NCBI GenBank assembly: GCA_031769625.1
Contig: JAUIMM010000088.1
Coordinates: 5,843,501-5,907,500, forward strand
DNA length: 64,000 nucleotides
Direction: 5' to 3'
Source: Taudactylus pleione
Lineage: Eukaryota; Chordata; Amphibia; Anura; Myobatrachidae
The notes beneath the pieces are model-generated. The model was given only the letters and a program-made list of their open reading frames with translations. It did no database searches and was not told the DNA's origin. Of this stretch, positions 45,591-57,935 are shown one piece after another. The translations under genes were made by a program, and so were the position numbers. How positions within the stretch are numbered: the stretch's first letter is position 1; each line of letters begins with the position of its first letter.

Positions 45591-46062
45591 ACAAAATTCT
45601 GCATTTGCTCCTGGCAGTATACTAGATCATTTGCAATGCGATCTGGGCATGACATTACCACTCATGAGCGCACTGCAAGATGCAATCATACCGGTAGAAT
45701 GTATCAACCGGCACACACAGGGACAGGGGCTCCATCCCTGCGATATGCCCAGAGTGCTGCCGGGGCTACTGTGCATGTGCAGTACTGCTGACTGCACATG
45801 CGCGGCCACCATTGCCGGGGAGGGTTCCTGTGTAATTATGCGATGTGTAGCACATAGGCTACAGCGGCTAATGCCATCTTGAGATGGTGTTTGCTGCGGG
45901 AGCCGATCTCCAGAATGCAACGCAAGCAGCTTTGCAATTCCGTCCTTGCAATTATGGTAATGTAGCAGGGGCATCACGCCTCTTGGTTGCATTACTTCCA
46001 TCATGTATTCATTTTCTGCTGAAGTTAAACCGGTGTGAGAGAGGAGAGGGGATGGGTGGGGG
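45591..46062. other. No gene seen
   Basis: Moderately GC-rich sequence with several GCATGTGC/GCACATGC words, possibly an unrecognised MITE. No ends could be defined. Confidence 0.4.
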
Positions 46063-47315
46063 CAGGGCCGTAACTAGGGCGGTGTGGCCGATGCTGCCGC
46101 ACAGAGCGCAGGATGCTCTGGGGCAGAACCGGACGCCACACGAATCTCCATCTGCCAGGCGTCTGCTGCTATGTCCTTACCAGCAGTGCGCCCAGCATCT
46201 TTGAAATCTTAGCTCCGGAGCTCCTCATCCCGATGCACACACTCTCTGACGTCTCTCCCTCAGTGCACTGCTGAATAGCTAAACGAGGAGCCATGGCCCT
46301 TTAGACGGTGGGAGCAGCAGGGCGCTCTGTCACTTTTTCAGTGAGTGAAGGAGACAGGGAGGCTGAGCTCACAGATTGGCTGCTGGGTGGCGAGTGCTGT
46401 CACTGTGATGACTCACCTTATGAACGTTAAAGGCAGACAAGTATAGAGCATGCAGAACTTGCCACGGAGGGGAGAGGGGAGGAGAGGGGAGAGGGTGACA
46501 TTAGAAATCAATTATCAAATTAAAGAACAATAATAAGCACTAGTCCTGCTGCTAGATCAGGCTTAGGCGCTCGGCAGCAACAGATTGCCTAAGGTTGATC
46601 TAACAGCAGGACTAGTATTTTATAGTAAAATTCATATTTTTTCCTAATACGGGAATCATGATAATTGTCAATGGTACCTAGAGTCTCTAAGGCAGGGATG
46701 GGGGCCCTCAGGCCTGGGAGCCGTTTAAGGCCCTCAATATCATTTGGTCTGGCCTTCTGAGTTTTTTTTGCTAGTCTCATCTGGCTAGCAGGGTGCCTAG
46801 AATGGCACCCTGCAGCCAGAATTTATGCAGCAGTGTCACCTGGAGCGTCCTTGGGGTGCTGCCCTTACAGCTCCCTGGAGCATCCTCAAGATGCTCTGGG
46901 CATTGCTGAAATCACCGGCGATTGTGGCCCCAACCGCATGTGATGTCACATGGAAGGGGTGTGGCCTGCACCAGGCCCGCGAATTATGTTATATGTATAT
47001 ATATCAAAATGGCCCTCGGCAGAAAAAAGGTTCACCACCCCTGCTCTAAGGCATTACCAAGAAGCTTTAGTGTGTGTCATAATGTGTAATGGGCACTACT
47101 GTGTGGCATAATTTGTAAGGGACACTACTGTGTGGCATAATATGTTAGGGGCACTTCTGTGTGGCAGAATATGAATTTGGGGTACTATTGTGTGGCCATA
47201 CCCCTTCCCTGCGAGAACATGCCCTTTTCTGGGTGTGCTGTCCCTATATAAAATGTGGGGAGTGTGCCAATGCACTTTCAGGCACAGGGCACCAAAATGT
47301 CTAGTTACGGCTCTG
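46063..47315. mobile_element. hAT-type element with CAGGGCCGTAACTAG ends
   Basis: The left end CAGGGCCGTAACTAGGG pairs with the right end CTAGTTACGGCTCTG. The flanks GGTGGGGG and GCTGGGGG agree in 7 of 8 bases. It is non-coding and about 1.25 kb. Shorter relatives lie at 54566, 57096 and 61222. It is interrupted by the element at 46693-47043. Confidence 0.8.
46693..47043. mobile_element. hAT MITE (CAGGGATGGG ends), nested
   Basis: It starts CAGGGATGGGGGCCC and ends GGTTCACCACCCCTG. The perfect duplication CTCTAAGG lies at 46685-46692 and 47044-47051. It is 351 bp, non-coding, and younger than the element around it. Confidence 0.93.
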
Positions 47316-47661
47316 GCTGGGGGTGCTGCCGATGGGGCGGAGGTTGGAGCTGTGGGGGAGAGAGATCAGGAAAGGGGAACTGAGGTTGGAGAGGAGTGGA
47401 TAAACACGTGTAGTAACAGGAAGGAGATGGATGTATCTGTAGCTGATGTTAGCAGGAGACTGGTCAATAAGCCATCACTGTTGGGGACCAGCTTTTAATA
47501 GGACTCAGTGAGCCATGGTGCCCAGATGGCCTTTGCCACATAAAAAAAATGAAGGGGGCCTGAGAGGCTAAAGAGCTGAATGCTGGCAGTATGGGTCCCT
47601 CTGCAACTGCACCCCCTGCACCCACAATACTTATGCCCCTGCTCCCATGCTGACTTTGTGT
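47316..47661. other. No gene seen
   Basis: G-rich mixed sequence with no supported feature. Confidence 0.45.
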
Positions 47662-47664
47662 ATA

Positions 47665-48210
47665 GGGCCTGATTCAGCTTGGATCGCAGTTGCTAACACG
47701 CACACAATCAGCCGATTGTCAGGTACTGCACATGCATTTGCATCGCAGTGCGCATGGTGTGAACCAGCCACTGTGATCGGGACTGCGATCGCAGTGACTA
47801 TGCAGACCCATCGCAGAGCGATTGACAAAAAGTGCTGTTTGTGGGTGGTAATGGGGTGGTGGTCGGCGAAACGTAGGAGTGCCAGGGCTTTTGAACGCTG
47901 TTGCATGGGTGTTCAAAATTATCCACTGCGATGCCATACACAGCCTGAGGCCTGATAGCGTGCAATGAAATGAGCAATTCTGAGTAAGGTCAGAGCTTGT
48001 GCAAGTGTGCGTGAGGCTGCGATGGTACTCTATTGTACCGATGTTTACGCAGTCTTGCTAAACATTACTGATGTGTGTAAGGTAAAGTAGGCGTCATTAT
48101 GTATTGCTGCGGTGGCATAGCGGTCGCAATAACTTAGCAACCTATCGCAGTTGAACTGCGTGCTTAATCGCAGCTGCAATCGCAATAGCGATCCAAGCTG
48201 AATCAGGCCC
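47665..48210. mobile_element. GATTCAG-type MITE with 3-bp duplication ATA
   Basis: It starts GGGCCTGATTCAGCTTGG and ends CCAAGCTGAATCAGGCCC, a perfect terminal inverted repeat. ATA flanks both sides (47662-47664 and 48211-48213). The interior is rich in ATCGCAGT and ACTGCGAT words. No coding capacity. Confidence 0.94.
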
Positions 48211-48548
48211 ATAGTCCTAAGCAGCACTGCTCATGTTGGCCCCAAGTACTGATGTTGGTCCCAAGGACCCGGGAGGTCCACCACATCACTGTTGGCACCT
48301 GAAGCTTGTATTCCAGTGGCTACGCCCCTGTTGGGAGGTATGAATATTGGAGAATGGCATGTTGATAATGTAAAGGGGCTATTAGCAGAGATTGCCACTT
48401 AGCTGTAGCTTTCAAATTTCCCCTGCATAATACATATTTTCACCTCACTCATTCCATCTCCAGTATTTACCTGCTGACTGACAGAGTGCTGATCAAATCT
48501 CACTTCCAATACAGAGTCTTATGTGTACTGAATTCTAGATTACCTACT

Positions 48549-48933
48549 CAGGGCCGGCTCGAGGCTTGTTCGACCAGTGCGGTTGAACAGGCGCACCCCT
48601 CCCAACCATCCCGATTTTCAGTGAGGCAGTCCCATTTTTCAGGCACTGCCCCGGTGTTCCACCCGCGGGCCAAAGTGTCCCGCCAGTGGTCGAGAGGTTG
48701 GGCACCCCAACCGCCGTGCCGGCCCCGGGGAAGAGGAATTGATGCCGAGAGGGCTGGGGGCAGCCAAGCTACTGAAGGAGTGCTCGGCTCACCCCAGCCT
48801 GATGTTAAATAGGAGATGTGCCATATGGGCACGTTCCAATTAGTGTCATTTAGGGGTGTGGCCTATGATTAGGTCGCGCCCCCGTCGGAGTCCCTCTATG
48901 CACAGGGCGCGGCTCCTCCTCGAGCCGGCCCTG
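48549..48933. mobile_element. hAT-type MITE with CAGGGCCGGCTCGAGG ends
   Basis: The terminal repeats CAGGGCCGGCTCGAGG and CCTCGAGCCGGCCCTG are perfect complements. The flanks TACCTACT and TACCTATG agree in 6 of 8 bases. 385 bp, non-coding. Confidence 0.88.
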
Positions 48934-49077
48934 TACCTATGTAGCCCATATACATGAAGAGTGTCACATCTCTGTATGCAGACCACATAATTTTGAAAAA
49001 ATTATGTGAACCACCTGAAAGCACCCAGGAAAGCTTAGGGCCACAAAAAATGACTTCAAGAGCCAGTTGTACCATGA

Positions 49078-49400
49078 ACTTAAGCTTGGTACACACTATA
49101 CAATGTGTTTACCCAGCGGAGAAACAACACGGTGGAACACCGTACACGTTGCACGATCCGGTGTACGACGGCGCAATATATCATTACATAATGTATGTAG
49201 CATCATGGCGTCGTTCAATGCATCATCCCATCTTATGTGCAGGACAGCAGGTTGGATGATGTGATGAACGACCATTACGAACGATGGATTGGGCATACTG
49301 TACATGCTGCACAATCCGTATGATATATTGTTCCAAACCACAATGGAATTATATACTGTATATCGTATAACGGATTGTATAGTATGTACCCATCTTAAGT
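49078..49400. mobile_element. Palindromic MITE with TTAAGCTTGGTACACACTAT ends
   Basis: The left end ACTTAAGCTTGGTACACAC and the right end GTATGTACCCATCTTAAGT pair imperfectly, as do many inner words (ATATATCATTA, CATTGTATAG). 323 bp, non-coding. Confidence 0.78.
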
Positions 49401-50939
49401 CCATGGAACAGGCTCTATACTATCTTGAATAAAAACACCCATCCCTAATTCTGCTGCTGTCCTGAGAACAGTTCTCTCTGCCGAGAAATGAGTTTACACC
49501 GCAGAAGAAATCCATCTTATGAAGCCGCCCTGAATGTTACCATTTAATGTGCGTGAAAGTGCAGGAATAAAGCACATTATGTGCATCACAGCCAGATTAA
49601 ACCTTGTGTTTCTTTAGCACTTTGACATTTCAAAGTCTGAGCATTTTCTAGTACGCTGACAAAATGAAGACACAAACAGATGAGTCTATTTTTACTTACT
49701 GTGTCCCTACCACTTAACAGCTATAGCTAGAGGCACGAGAAATAATTCCAAACAGACTGTGGAACAACATTTATTTATTTTTCATATTGAGCTGAGGGGT
49801 AATTCTGAATTAGGCATTTCATGGTAATATAGTATTATACAGACGAAAACCCCCCGGCAAATATTCGCTCCCTCTTTTCCCCAATCCAGCTAATCAGCCG
49901 TGCAGAGGTCCATTGCACACATCGCTTATTCCGCCTGATATTGGCTGTCAGCACGATAAGTCCTATCACCGCTTAAACCAATTTTCAATGCATTCTGAGT
50001 GGAGGTGGCTACATCTGATAGTAGTGCCAGGCAACTAAGAATGCACAAGCATCAGGGTGACATGTAAGCAAAGCTCTGGTACAAAAATCACCATACAGCG
50101 CAGCATTCTTCTGCCTAACTGAAGTGCAGTAACGCCTCCCTCTGGTGAGAGTCTGTGTTTATGACACACTGACACCTCCACACTGCAAGGCTGTCAGTTT
50201 ACCCTGCACCTGTCATAAGGTGAGGATCAGTCTGCCAGTGTTAGCCCACACACTGTGTATATTACATAGAAACACAGCACAGTTATTCATTTCACTCCTG
50301 TCATGCACAAATCACAGGAGTTTTTGCAGCTGCTGGTAGTAAAAGACTGTAATTGCAAGCTATGAGATGGCATGCTCATAGAGGTCAATACATTGGTGTT
50401 TAGTATGTAATCTCGCAGGTTCCTTTTCTGTCAAGGCCATTTACAGATATTGGAAAAAAAAACACTTGTCTCTATTACCTCCTTATTGTGTAGTAATATT
50501 TGAGAGGTTGGTATTGTGAAGTGGTTCCACAAGCTTCGAGAGCCTAGCAGCGCTCTCCACTAGTCTGAGTTTTCTATCTCAGGCTATTGAAGACACGTTT
50601 CTGCAAATATGTAGCAATGTTGAATTGTCTGCAGAGGATGGGTGCTGGTCTTAAGCACATCTCCTGTAGGTCTGTCATTGACCTCCCCTCACATATACAA
50701 AGCTTCCTGCTCGGAATATAGAATAGGACGGATCCTCCTGCTACCTTAACAAGCGGATTTGCATAAATTCTATTACCTCTGAGAAGCAGCTGGTGACTTG
50801 CGAACAAAAGGGAGATAATTACTTTATTCTAATGGAGCTTTAGCTTACAGAGAAGATCTGGGCCATCGGATCTGCTATTTCGTACTTTTTAAAATAAGAT
50901 TCTGCAGAAAAAAAAATGAGTCTCATAGGCTCAAATACA
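49401..50939. other. No gene seen; longest apparently repeat-free stretch of the right half
   Basis: About 1.5 kb without recognised element ends. Short frames only. Confidence 0.45.
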
Positions 50940-50944
50940 GGAGA

Positions 50945-51063
50945 TGTACTAAGCTCTGGAAAGTGATAAATTGGAAAGTGATAAACTACCAGCCACTCAG
51001 CTCCTAACTGTCATGTTACATACTGTGTTTGAAAAATGACAGGAGCTTAGTACATCTGCCCCA
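50945..51063. mobile_element. Small hairpin MITE related to 1204-1403
   Basis: ATGTACTAAGCTCTGG pairs with TGGCAG-side word GAGCTTAGTACAT. The inner words (GAAAGTGATAA, CTCAGCTCCTAACTGTCATG, GTTTGAAAAATGACAG) match the 1204 hairpin. Confidence 0.7.
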
Positions 51064-51411
51064 GTACTGTATGAACCCAAACCATATGAGGAAATCAACC
51101 TTAAGTCCACCTGTTACAAAATGATTTGTTTATTTTCGGTGGTTTTGATAACACAACTGATTGGATATATACTGTAGATAAAATGTTGACCAATGCACAG
51201 ACATGGGCACTTTAAATGAGTAAATTTTCTATCGCTTATGTAAATCTGTGAGGTTTCAGTTATCCTCATTAATAATAATAATAAGAAAAAGTGTGTGAAA
51301 AGGAACGAGAAATAGTTAATATGAAAATATACACAATATAAAAGAAAAAACAAAACTAGTTTGGGCACCAATAACTGATGAATAAGGATTTTTTGATGAT
51401 AATATAAGGGC

Positions 51412-51756
51412 TAAAGGCGCATATCCACTACATGATTTGCTCCAAATTGCGTAGTGTGTCTCCGGCAGGGGTGAGCTCAATGTCATTAATAATATTGAGC
51501 ACCCACACTGAACGATATCATTCACAATATCGTTCAGTGACGTCACCCTCCCTCATCCCCGTACTTGCAGAACCTGATAATACCGTCAGGTTGCCCTGCA
51601 AGTACGGGCGATGAGCGAAGTCGTCAACCACCAGTGGGAGCGCGCATCGCTGGTTGTTGACGGCATATCCACTGGCCGATATAATGAACAATTGAACAAT
51701 AACGATATCCTTATTGTTCAATCGTTCATTTTATCAGCTAGTGGATACGCGGCTTA
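51412..51756. mobile_element. Palindromic MITE with GCGCATATCCACTA ends
   Basis: TAAAGGCGCATATCCACTA pairs with TAGTGGATACGCGGCTTA. Inner mirrored words include ATATCGTT and GTACTTGCAG/CTGCAAGTAC. Non-coding. Between 51064 and 51411 nothing is seen. Confidence 0.78.
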
Positions 51757-52736
51757 ACACTGTTTTGGGAATTGCTTACATAATTACAATTAGCATAGTG
51801 AATACACATTTGAAAAACATTGCAAAATACTACTGTGTCTATTTTTGAAATATTTTAATTACTTAATTGACAAAAAATATTTATTACATATGCCTGCAAT
51901 AGCTGTTTACAGGAAAATAATTAACAAGAGTGGGGCAGTCTCAGAGTTGCACACCTGCAGTCTCAGGAATAAATGTGGATCTGCGTCCATAATATTCACA
52001 GCTGGCTGCATCTATGTGGCCGCATCGCACCTATCCATCCATTCGTGAAAGAAAATGAAATAAAGATCTTAAAAATATTAATTGAAAAATCAAGTATTTT
52101 TTCATTTATTATCTTCTGTTATCTCCATCCTGAAATGGTGACAACAAACAAGTACAGGGGTGGTACATGGAAACAGACTTTCCCATACTTTGTGTAAGGA
52201 AGCCATCACTGGCGAGACCGACGAATCTTATTACCGCCTGAGGCTGCCACCAGAGATAGCACTGTTATTGCAGACAGTGACCCCTGGATGAACTGCGTGA
52301 AGACCTATCCCCACAAATACCAAGACTATTTGCCTTGTAATAAATAGACCCATGTTCCTGGAAATAATTATAGATACTGACAGCTATGCTAAGGTAGATA
52401 ACATAATGGCTTGTGCACATGTGTATTCAAAATAAGAGATAAGGTGAGACAGGAGCCAGCAATTTTCTGACATAAATTATTGACCCATATACTAAAAGTG
52501 TTAAGGCATACCACCCAACATATGGTAGTTGGGGTTCTTGTGCACACCGGGAAGCATGCTCGCTCGAAGGGGGTGTGACTTCATGGGACACCCCTATTTA
52601 GATGCCACCTTCACACATATAATATCAGCATGTGTCCCTTCACAAGTTCACAAGCACATACAGTATATAATTGTATGCTACCTTCACACATAATATACCA
52701 TCATGTGCTCCCTTCACACACAATATGCAGGACACT
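51757..52736. other. No gene seen
   Basis: AT-rich sequence. Near 52520-52735 a few CCTTCACACATA words repeat irregularly. Confidence 0.45.
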
Positions 52737-53140
52737 GGGCCTGATTCAGAGTTGTACATAAACCCGATGGTTTACGCACAACTCCAATGTTTTCCAATCA
52801 GCGGATTCGCGCATGTGCCAATCTCTGTCTGTAACATGCTGCTACCATTTGAGGGTGGGGGCAGACAGCCGCATTCCATTGGCTAGCTAACTATCTGCCC
52901 GCCACCCAATGACATAGACTCTGCATCACTGGGGGGCAGGCAGATAGTTAGCTAGCCAATGGTAGCCAGCTAGAAACGGAGGGGTGGGTGATCTGTTGCT
53001 GCTCTTGTGTGTGCTGTACCTAGCTGGTCCCCAGTGGCTTTCCGCTGATTCCCAGCCAGTGAAATTGGAGTGGTCAGGCAGTGATTGGGGGTGCAGTTGG
53101 TGTGGCCCCCCCACTTTTCACTTGGGGTGCTCTTCAGCCC
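52737..53140. mobile_element. GATTCAG-type MITE, left end only, with inner hairpin
   Basis: It begins GGGCCTGATTCAGAGTTG. A stem pairs CCATTGGCTAGCTAACTATC (from 52876) with GATAGTTAGCTAGCCAATGG (to 52962). No matching right end was found, so the element is truncated or very diverged. Confidence 0.6.
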
Positions 53141-53702
53141 CATCTTCAGAACAGTAACTTGTTGCTATGTACTATTAGCACAATGGAGAAGATTTTACAG
53201 AAATCTCCAGCAGAGTGCTAATTAGCACTGTAGATCCCAGACCCCATTGATAATAATGATCTGACCCCATATAGTAAACTCTGAAAAGCAAAGTTATTTG
53301 GAGTTTGGCCCCATCTTCAAATGGCGTAAACTGCTTTTAAGTCTATGGAGGCTTTACACGCAGGAGAGAGATCTTCCAAACTCTCTCCTGCAGCTGGCAC
53401 AGGGACTGACACATGTGCATTGTCAGCTTCACCCGGAGAAGCCTTTCACAAACGTGAAAGACTTCTACAAAATGCTGATGATGTAACTCGCAGGGACAGT
53501 GAGTTTCCCTTAGTACATAGCGGGGATATTTTCATATAAAAAAAAATACCCACCACGATACGGATCTGTCGCGGCAGTCCAGCGATTAATAATATATAGG
53601 ATCCTTTCATTATGAAAAAAGAAATGTATTTCAATATATATATATTAATAAGCAGGAATCTTTAAAGAATTTTTGTCAAAAATACAAAACATTTTAGATG
53701 TG
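53141..53702. other. No gene seen
   Basis: No coding frame or complete repeat can be supported. Confidence 0.4.
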
Positions 53703-53706
53703 AACT

Positions 53707-53890
53707 CAGGGATCCCAACCACGGTCCTCAAGGCACACTAACAGTCCAGGTCTTAAGGATAGCCATAGTTGAGCACAGGTGACTTATTTAGTACCTTAGT
53801 TATTTTGATATAACCATCTGTGCACAATCATGGATATCACTAAAACCAGGACTGTTAGTGTGCCTTGAGGACTGAGGTTGGGAATCACTG
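53707..53890. mobile_element. hAT MITE related to 31592-31775
   Basis: It begins CAGGGATCCCAACCACGGTC and ends AGGTTGGGAATCACTG. The inner pair CTCAAGGCACACTAACAGTC and its complement form a long stem. The flanks TGTGAACT and TGTTAACC agree in 6 of 8. Confidence 0.82.
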
Positions 53891-54565
53891 TGTTAACCAG
53901 GTATGTGTGATACTATTTGTGAATAATTATATAATATATTTTTTCCGATTAGAAGTCTACCAATAAATGCAGAATTCAAAACTTGATAGTTTGGATGAAT
54001 ATACATAATTTGAGTATATCTATAAAAAAAATCTAGTTGTGTAACATACTGCATTTGACTAGCAGACTTATCTGCCAATATAACCATTCAAGGTTCTGAT
54101 ATTAACAATAGGTAGATGATAAGCCAAATAGTCAAAAATATTTAGATTCAGGTTTATCTGGAAATAATCGGATGAAGTAGACTTACAATCCATCTATTTT
54201 ATACCTTCAAAATAGTTGGGTTTTGTGTACATATAAATTATAAACAATCATCTGTGATAGAGAGCAGGGTTATTTTCCTAGCCCATTACAGACGGTATTT
54301 ATATCCTATACTAACTGAGTACACATTGATATTTTTTATTTGACACACTGAAGGTTATTAAAAGATCTGTGCACAATATATATTTTGAATAATTTCTAGC
54401 CTAAAAGAATATTTACATGGGCGTATCATGAATGAACTATACTAATGTATGCACGTATATTTTATTATAAAAATATTTGATCTTTTTGACATGGATTAAA
54501 TTTAGAACCTTATATCAGAACCAGATTTACAGATACATATATGAGCCCGAGGGTTCGAGTGGGTA
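53891..54565. other. No gene seen; AT-rich
   Basis: About 0.67 kb of AT-rich sequence without supported features. Confidence 0.5.
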
Positions 54566-54859
54566 CAGAGCCATAACTAGACTTTTTTGGTGCCCTGTGC
54601 TGAAGCGAGCATTGCCCCAACCTCCCCCCCTGTTTTTTTAAATAGGGATAAAAGATATCGCACCTGAAAAAGGGCCATGGCCTCATGGGGAACGGCCAGG
54701 GAAGAGACAGGGGAGGCCAGGAGATGCTAGGGATAAAAGAAGAGGAAGCTACAAGTGAGAATGATAATAAACAGGAAAATTGACAGGCCCAAACAGTGCC
54801 CCCTGCCCTGCGGTGCCCTGTGCCATGGCACAGGTCGCACGACCCTAGGTATGGCCCTG
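54566..54859. mobile_element. hAT-type MITE with CAGAGCCATAACTAG ends
   Basis: It runs from CAGAGCCATAACTAG to CTAGGTATGGCCCTG. The flanks AGTGGGTA and TGTGGGTA agree in 7 of 8. It contains ATGGCACAGGTCGCACG and GGGAATGA-like words shared with the copies at 57096 and 61222. Confidence 0.85.
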
Positions 54860-54918
54860 TGTGGGTATTATACAAAGGTGCAGCAGTATATAGTGCTGGA
54901 AATTTGGTGTGTTTTGAT

Positions 54919-55142
54919 CAGGGATGTGCGGAAAAGGTAGACAGGGGAGGCAGTGCCTCACACGCCATACACTTTTTACTACAGAGTTTTGACTATAAAA
55001 ATTATTAGAATAACACAAAGAAGATATTTATAATATTTTCTTTACATTTTTCTTACAATTTTTATAGTTAAAACTCTGGAGTCTACCTAAGTATGACAGG
55101 AAAGGCTCTGCCTCACCTGTCTCACCTGACCGCACATCACTG
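54919..55142. mobile_element. Palindromic MITE with CAGGGATGTGCGG ends
   Basis: CAGGGATGTGCGG pairs with CCGCACATCACTG. The inner pairs GGCAGTGCCTCAC/GTGAG-words and ACTCTG/CAGAGT complete a long hairpin around an AT-rich loop. No clear duplication. It touches the following LINE tail. Confidence 0.75.
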
Positions 55143-55367
55143 GAATAAACCCCAAATATACCATCCTGCTCTGACTCTATGGAACTCGTTTCCCCGCACA
55201 GTTCGAGAAGCCTCCACTCTAGAATCCCTCAAAAATAGTCTGAAGACTTTCCTGTTCACCCAAGTATTTCACTAATGTCCCTTATTAAGCTTGTTTTGTA
55301 TTTTGTGCTGTAAAAGCAAATGTAGAGCACTTTGAGTTCTATTAGGAGAAAAGTGCTATATAAATAA

Positions 55368-55433
<66 letters not shown>

Positions 55434-55434
55434 C
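55143..55434 (+). mobile_element. L2-type LINE, 3' tail with (ATT)n
   Basis: A frame to 55275 reads ALTLWNSFPRTVREASTLES and then LKNSLKTFLFTQVFH, the conserved final residues of L2/CR1-type ORF2 proteins ('LWNxLPxxxRxxxSLxxFKxxLKTxLF'). It is followed by the usual 3' end AAAAGTGCTATATAAATAA and an ATT microsatellite (55370-55434). The element is heavily 5'-truncated and non-functional. Confidence 0.85.
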
Positions 55435-55991
55435 TGCCAGCCTGTGTCCTTTTACACATAATATATCAGCCTCTGACCCTTTACATATAACAAATCAGCC
55501 TGTGCCCCAGTCCTTGGAATTGTAGCTACACAAGCTTAGTTAACGGCTTTGAGCATTTTATCCTGGTCCCCACAGCACATAGTGGCAGAGAGGAGCCCCA
55601 ATGTTATTTAGTATGGACATCCAATGACACCATTGGAACTTTCCATCAATGGCAGGAAAACCATTGATGGTTTGAACCATCATTGACCAGTGCATGTGGG
55701 CACACATGGCAGTGGTAGGCCAATTAAAGCAGGAGTATAGGGCTAAGGGACGGATGACGAGAGACCGAGGGCAAGCTACGTGCGACAGGGAGTTGGTTTG
55801 CCATTTTTTGTTGTGTGTCTGGGAATTCCGCCACATGCTGATCAGACAGGGACTGGTATCACATTATGACATGGGGCCCCATGATACAGGTCTCCTGTTA
55901 CGGTATTGTAATTACACTCTGTTATACTGGATCCTAGTAAATCAAGCCCATTCTGTATCAATATCCTGGAGTAGGACATATTGTGAAATAT
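55435..55991. other. No gene seen
   Basis: No supported feature. Confidence 0.45.
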
Positions 55992-56493
55992 GGGCTTAAT
56001 TCAGAGTTGTGCGCTATGCAGATGTTTTTCGCAAATGGAGCAACTTTTTGCCACTGCGCATTCATGAGTCCTGCTGCGTCAAAGTATATTACCATAGTCG
56101 GACACTGAGTCTTTATTCGCAGTATGATTGACAGACAGGGAGCGTTTGAGGGTGGTAACAGGGAATGTCAGCTAAAAAATTTAGGTGTACCTTGGCCATT
56201 TTGGGGGCATGTCACCTCCTGCGTCTGCGATCCCGTACACAGGAAACATGGCTCTGGAGTCTCAGTTATGGTGGCCATTCTGAGTGACCATACACTTAAT
56301 CAAGGAGTTGATGTTTCCTGATTTGCATCCGACGCTGTGTAAGTGACTGTGTACGCAGTTGCGGACAGTTGCGATGGCTCCTGAGCGTCTCAGAACAAGT
56401 CCTGGCCGCTGTTGCATTAGCATTTCTTGTCATAACCACAGCTGGGAAAAATGCAGCTGCGGCAGCAATAGCATCCAACTCTAAATCAGGCTC
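55992..56493. mobile_element. GATTCAG-type MITE, diverged
   Basis: It starts GGGCTTAATTCAGAGTTG and ends CAACTCTAAATCAGGCT. Interior as in 60697-61197 (TTTGGGGGCATGTCACC…CTGCG, GTGTACGCAGTTGCGG). The duplication is not preserved. Confidence 0.75.
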
Positions 56494-57040
56494 TAAGTCA
56501 TCAGCAAACTGGATCTGGGCATATTTATTTACAGTGACCTACAGCAGCACAAAGTGTAAATACATCCCTGGTCAGGGCTGTACTCCCAATCCCAACATTA
56601 TTGCTCTAGCACTACCAAAGGTTAAGTAATAATGATCTACATAATAAATCATTTCTATAAATTTGCTGACTCACAGCAGCATTGATCAGTCCTGCCTTGA
56701 AGTTCCTCACTTCCAGGCAAGGGAATTAAATCTGCCAGCATCTTACAGCTCCCGTCTTACTGCCAGAATACAGTGCATCTGTAAAATAGCAAAGATATAA
56801 GAAAGACACATGGAATTCTGAAACAACTTTACAAATGTAGCCCAGAGCAAACATATTATTTGTGTCCTGTATCCTAAGAGGATTGTTTTTATTTGACGCC
56901 ATTCATGCTCATAATGGAGCTGATGCAGAGTGAGGAGTTTGCATCACATACATGCCCAGGAAACTGTCCGCATGAGGCTTCAAGAGATTCTGACATGAAC
57001 GTTTGGAACAGAGGAGGGAAGGGGAGCTATCTTAGAACAG
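56494..57040. other. No gene seen
   Basis: No supported feature. Confidence 0.45.
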
Positions 57041-57327
57041 GGCCTGATTCAGACCCACTCACGAGCGGGTCGATGTTTGACCACTGCGCATGCGCACGCC
57101 GCCCCCTCATTTTTCAAAGGGACATAATGCACCCAAATAAGGGCCATGGCTTCATGGGGAAGGACCAGGGAAGAGATAGGAGAAGCCAGGAGATGCTGGG
57201 GATGAAATAAGATAAAGTTATAAGTGGGAATGATAATAAACAGAAATTTGACAGGTCCAAACAGCGCCCCCTGACCTGTGGTGCCCTGTGCGATGGCACC
57301 GGGCGCATTACCCTAGCTACGGCCCTG
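57041..57327. mobile_element. Fusion of a GATTCAG MITE left end with a CAGAGCCGTAACTAG-type right part
   Basis: Bases 57041-57095 are the left end of a GATTCAG-type MITE (GGGCCTGATTCAGACCC, GCATGCGCACG). At about 57096 the sequence switches to CGCCCCCTCATTTTTCAAAG, the interior of the family seen at 61222. It ends properly with CCCTAGCTACGGCCCTG at 57327. Confidence 0.75.
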
Positions 57328-57384
57328 GGTTGTGAGGTGTGTAATTGCAAATGGTCTGCTGACAATGACATGTGCTTTATTCCT

Positions 57385-57901
57385 TGGTAGTGCCTATATT
57401 ATGTTTCCTCCAACTCCCGCCTCCAAGACTTTGCTCGTGCTGCTCCCCACCTCTGGAACTCTCTCCCTCTCCCCATCAGACTCTCCACCTCTCTACAATC
57501 CTTCAAATGGGCTCTCAAGACTTCATCAATGCTTTCCAGTTCTCATCCTAACTTGCTGCTACATGCTCCCTCCTCCCTGTCTTCCCCATCTGTATCATGC
57601 CTGTATGTCTTCCCCCCTTGAGAATGTAAGCTCTTGCGAGCAGGGCCCTCTACCCTCTTGTGCTTCTCCTTACTTTATTTTCATCTACTTCTTACCCACC
57701 ACTAGGGCACATAACACTTGGTTGCTTATGCTCTGTTGCTTATATGGGTGTTATGACCACCAATGTATCAATGTATATTATCCATGTAATTGTCTTGCAT
57801 TGTATTGTATTGTATTGTATTGTACTGTAGGTCACTTTCTTGGTAATGTACATTGTAAGGCTCTGTGGAACACTTGTGGTGCCATATAAATAAACAATAA
57901 C

Positions 57902-57934
<33 letters not shown>
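57385..57934 (+). mobile_element. L2-type LINE, 3' tail with (AAT)n
   Basis: The frame from about 57405 reads RLQDFARAAPHLWNSLPLPI, then RLSTSLQSFKWALKT, the C-terminus of an L2-type ORF2. The longer 3' region contains GAGAATGTAAGCTCTTGCGA and ends GTGCCATATAAATAAACAAT and (AAT)n. It differs from the tail at 55143, so at least two L2 families are present. Confidence 0.88.

Positions 57935-57935
<1 letters not shown>

Noticed and set aside
45267..45882. Frames of 106-174 codons rich in Ser, Leu, Pro or Glu/Arg
   Set aside because: They result from the polypyrimidine tract on either strand.
57332..57889. A 185-codon frame as an independent gene
   Set aside because: Part of the stretch encodes the C-terminus of an L2-type LINE protein in another frame, and the rest is the LINE 3' region.
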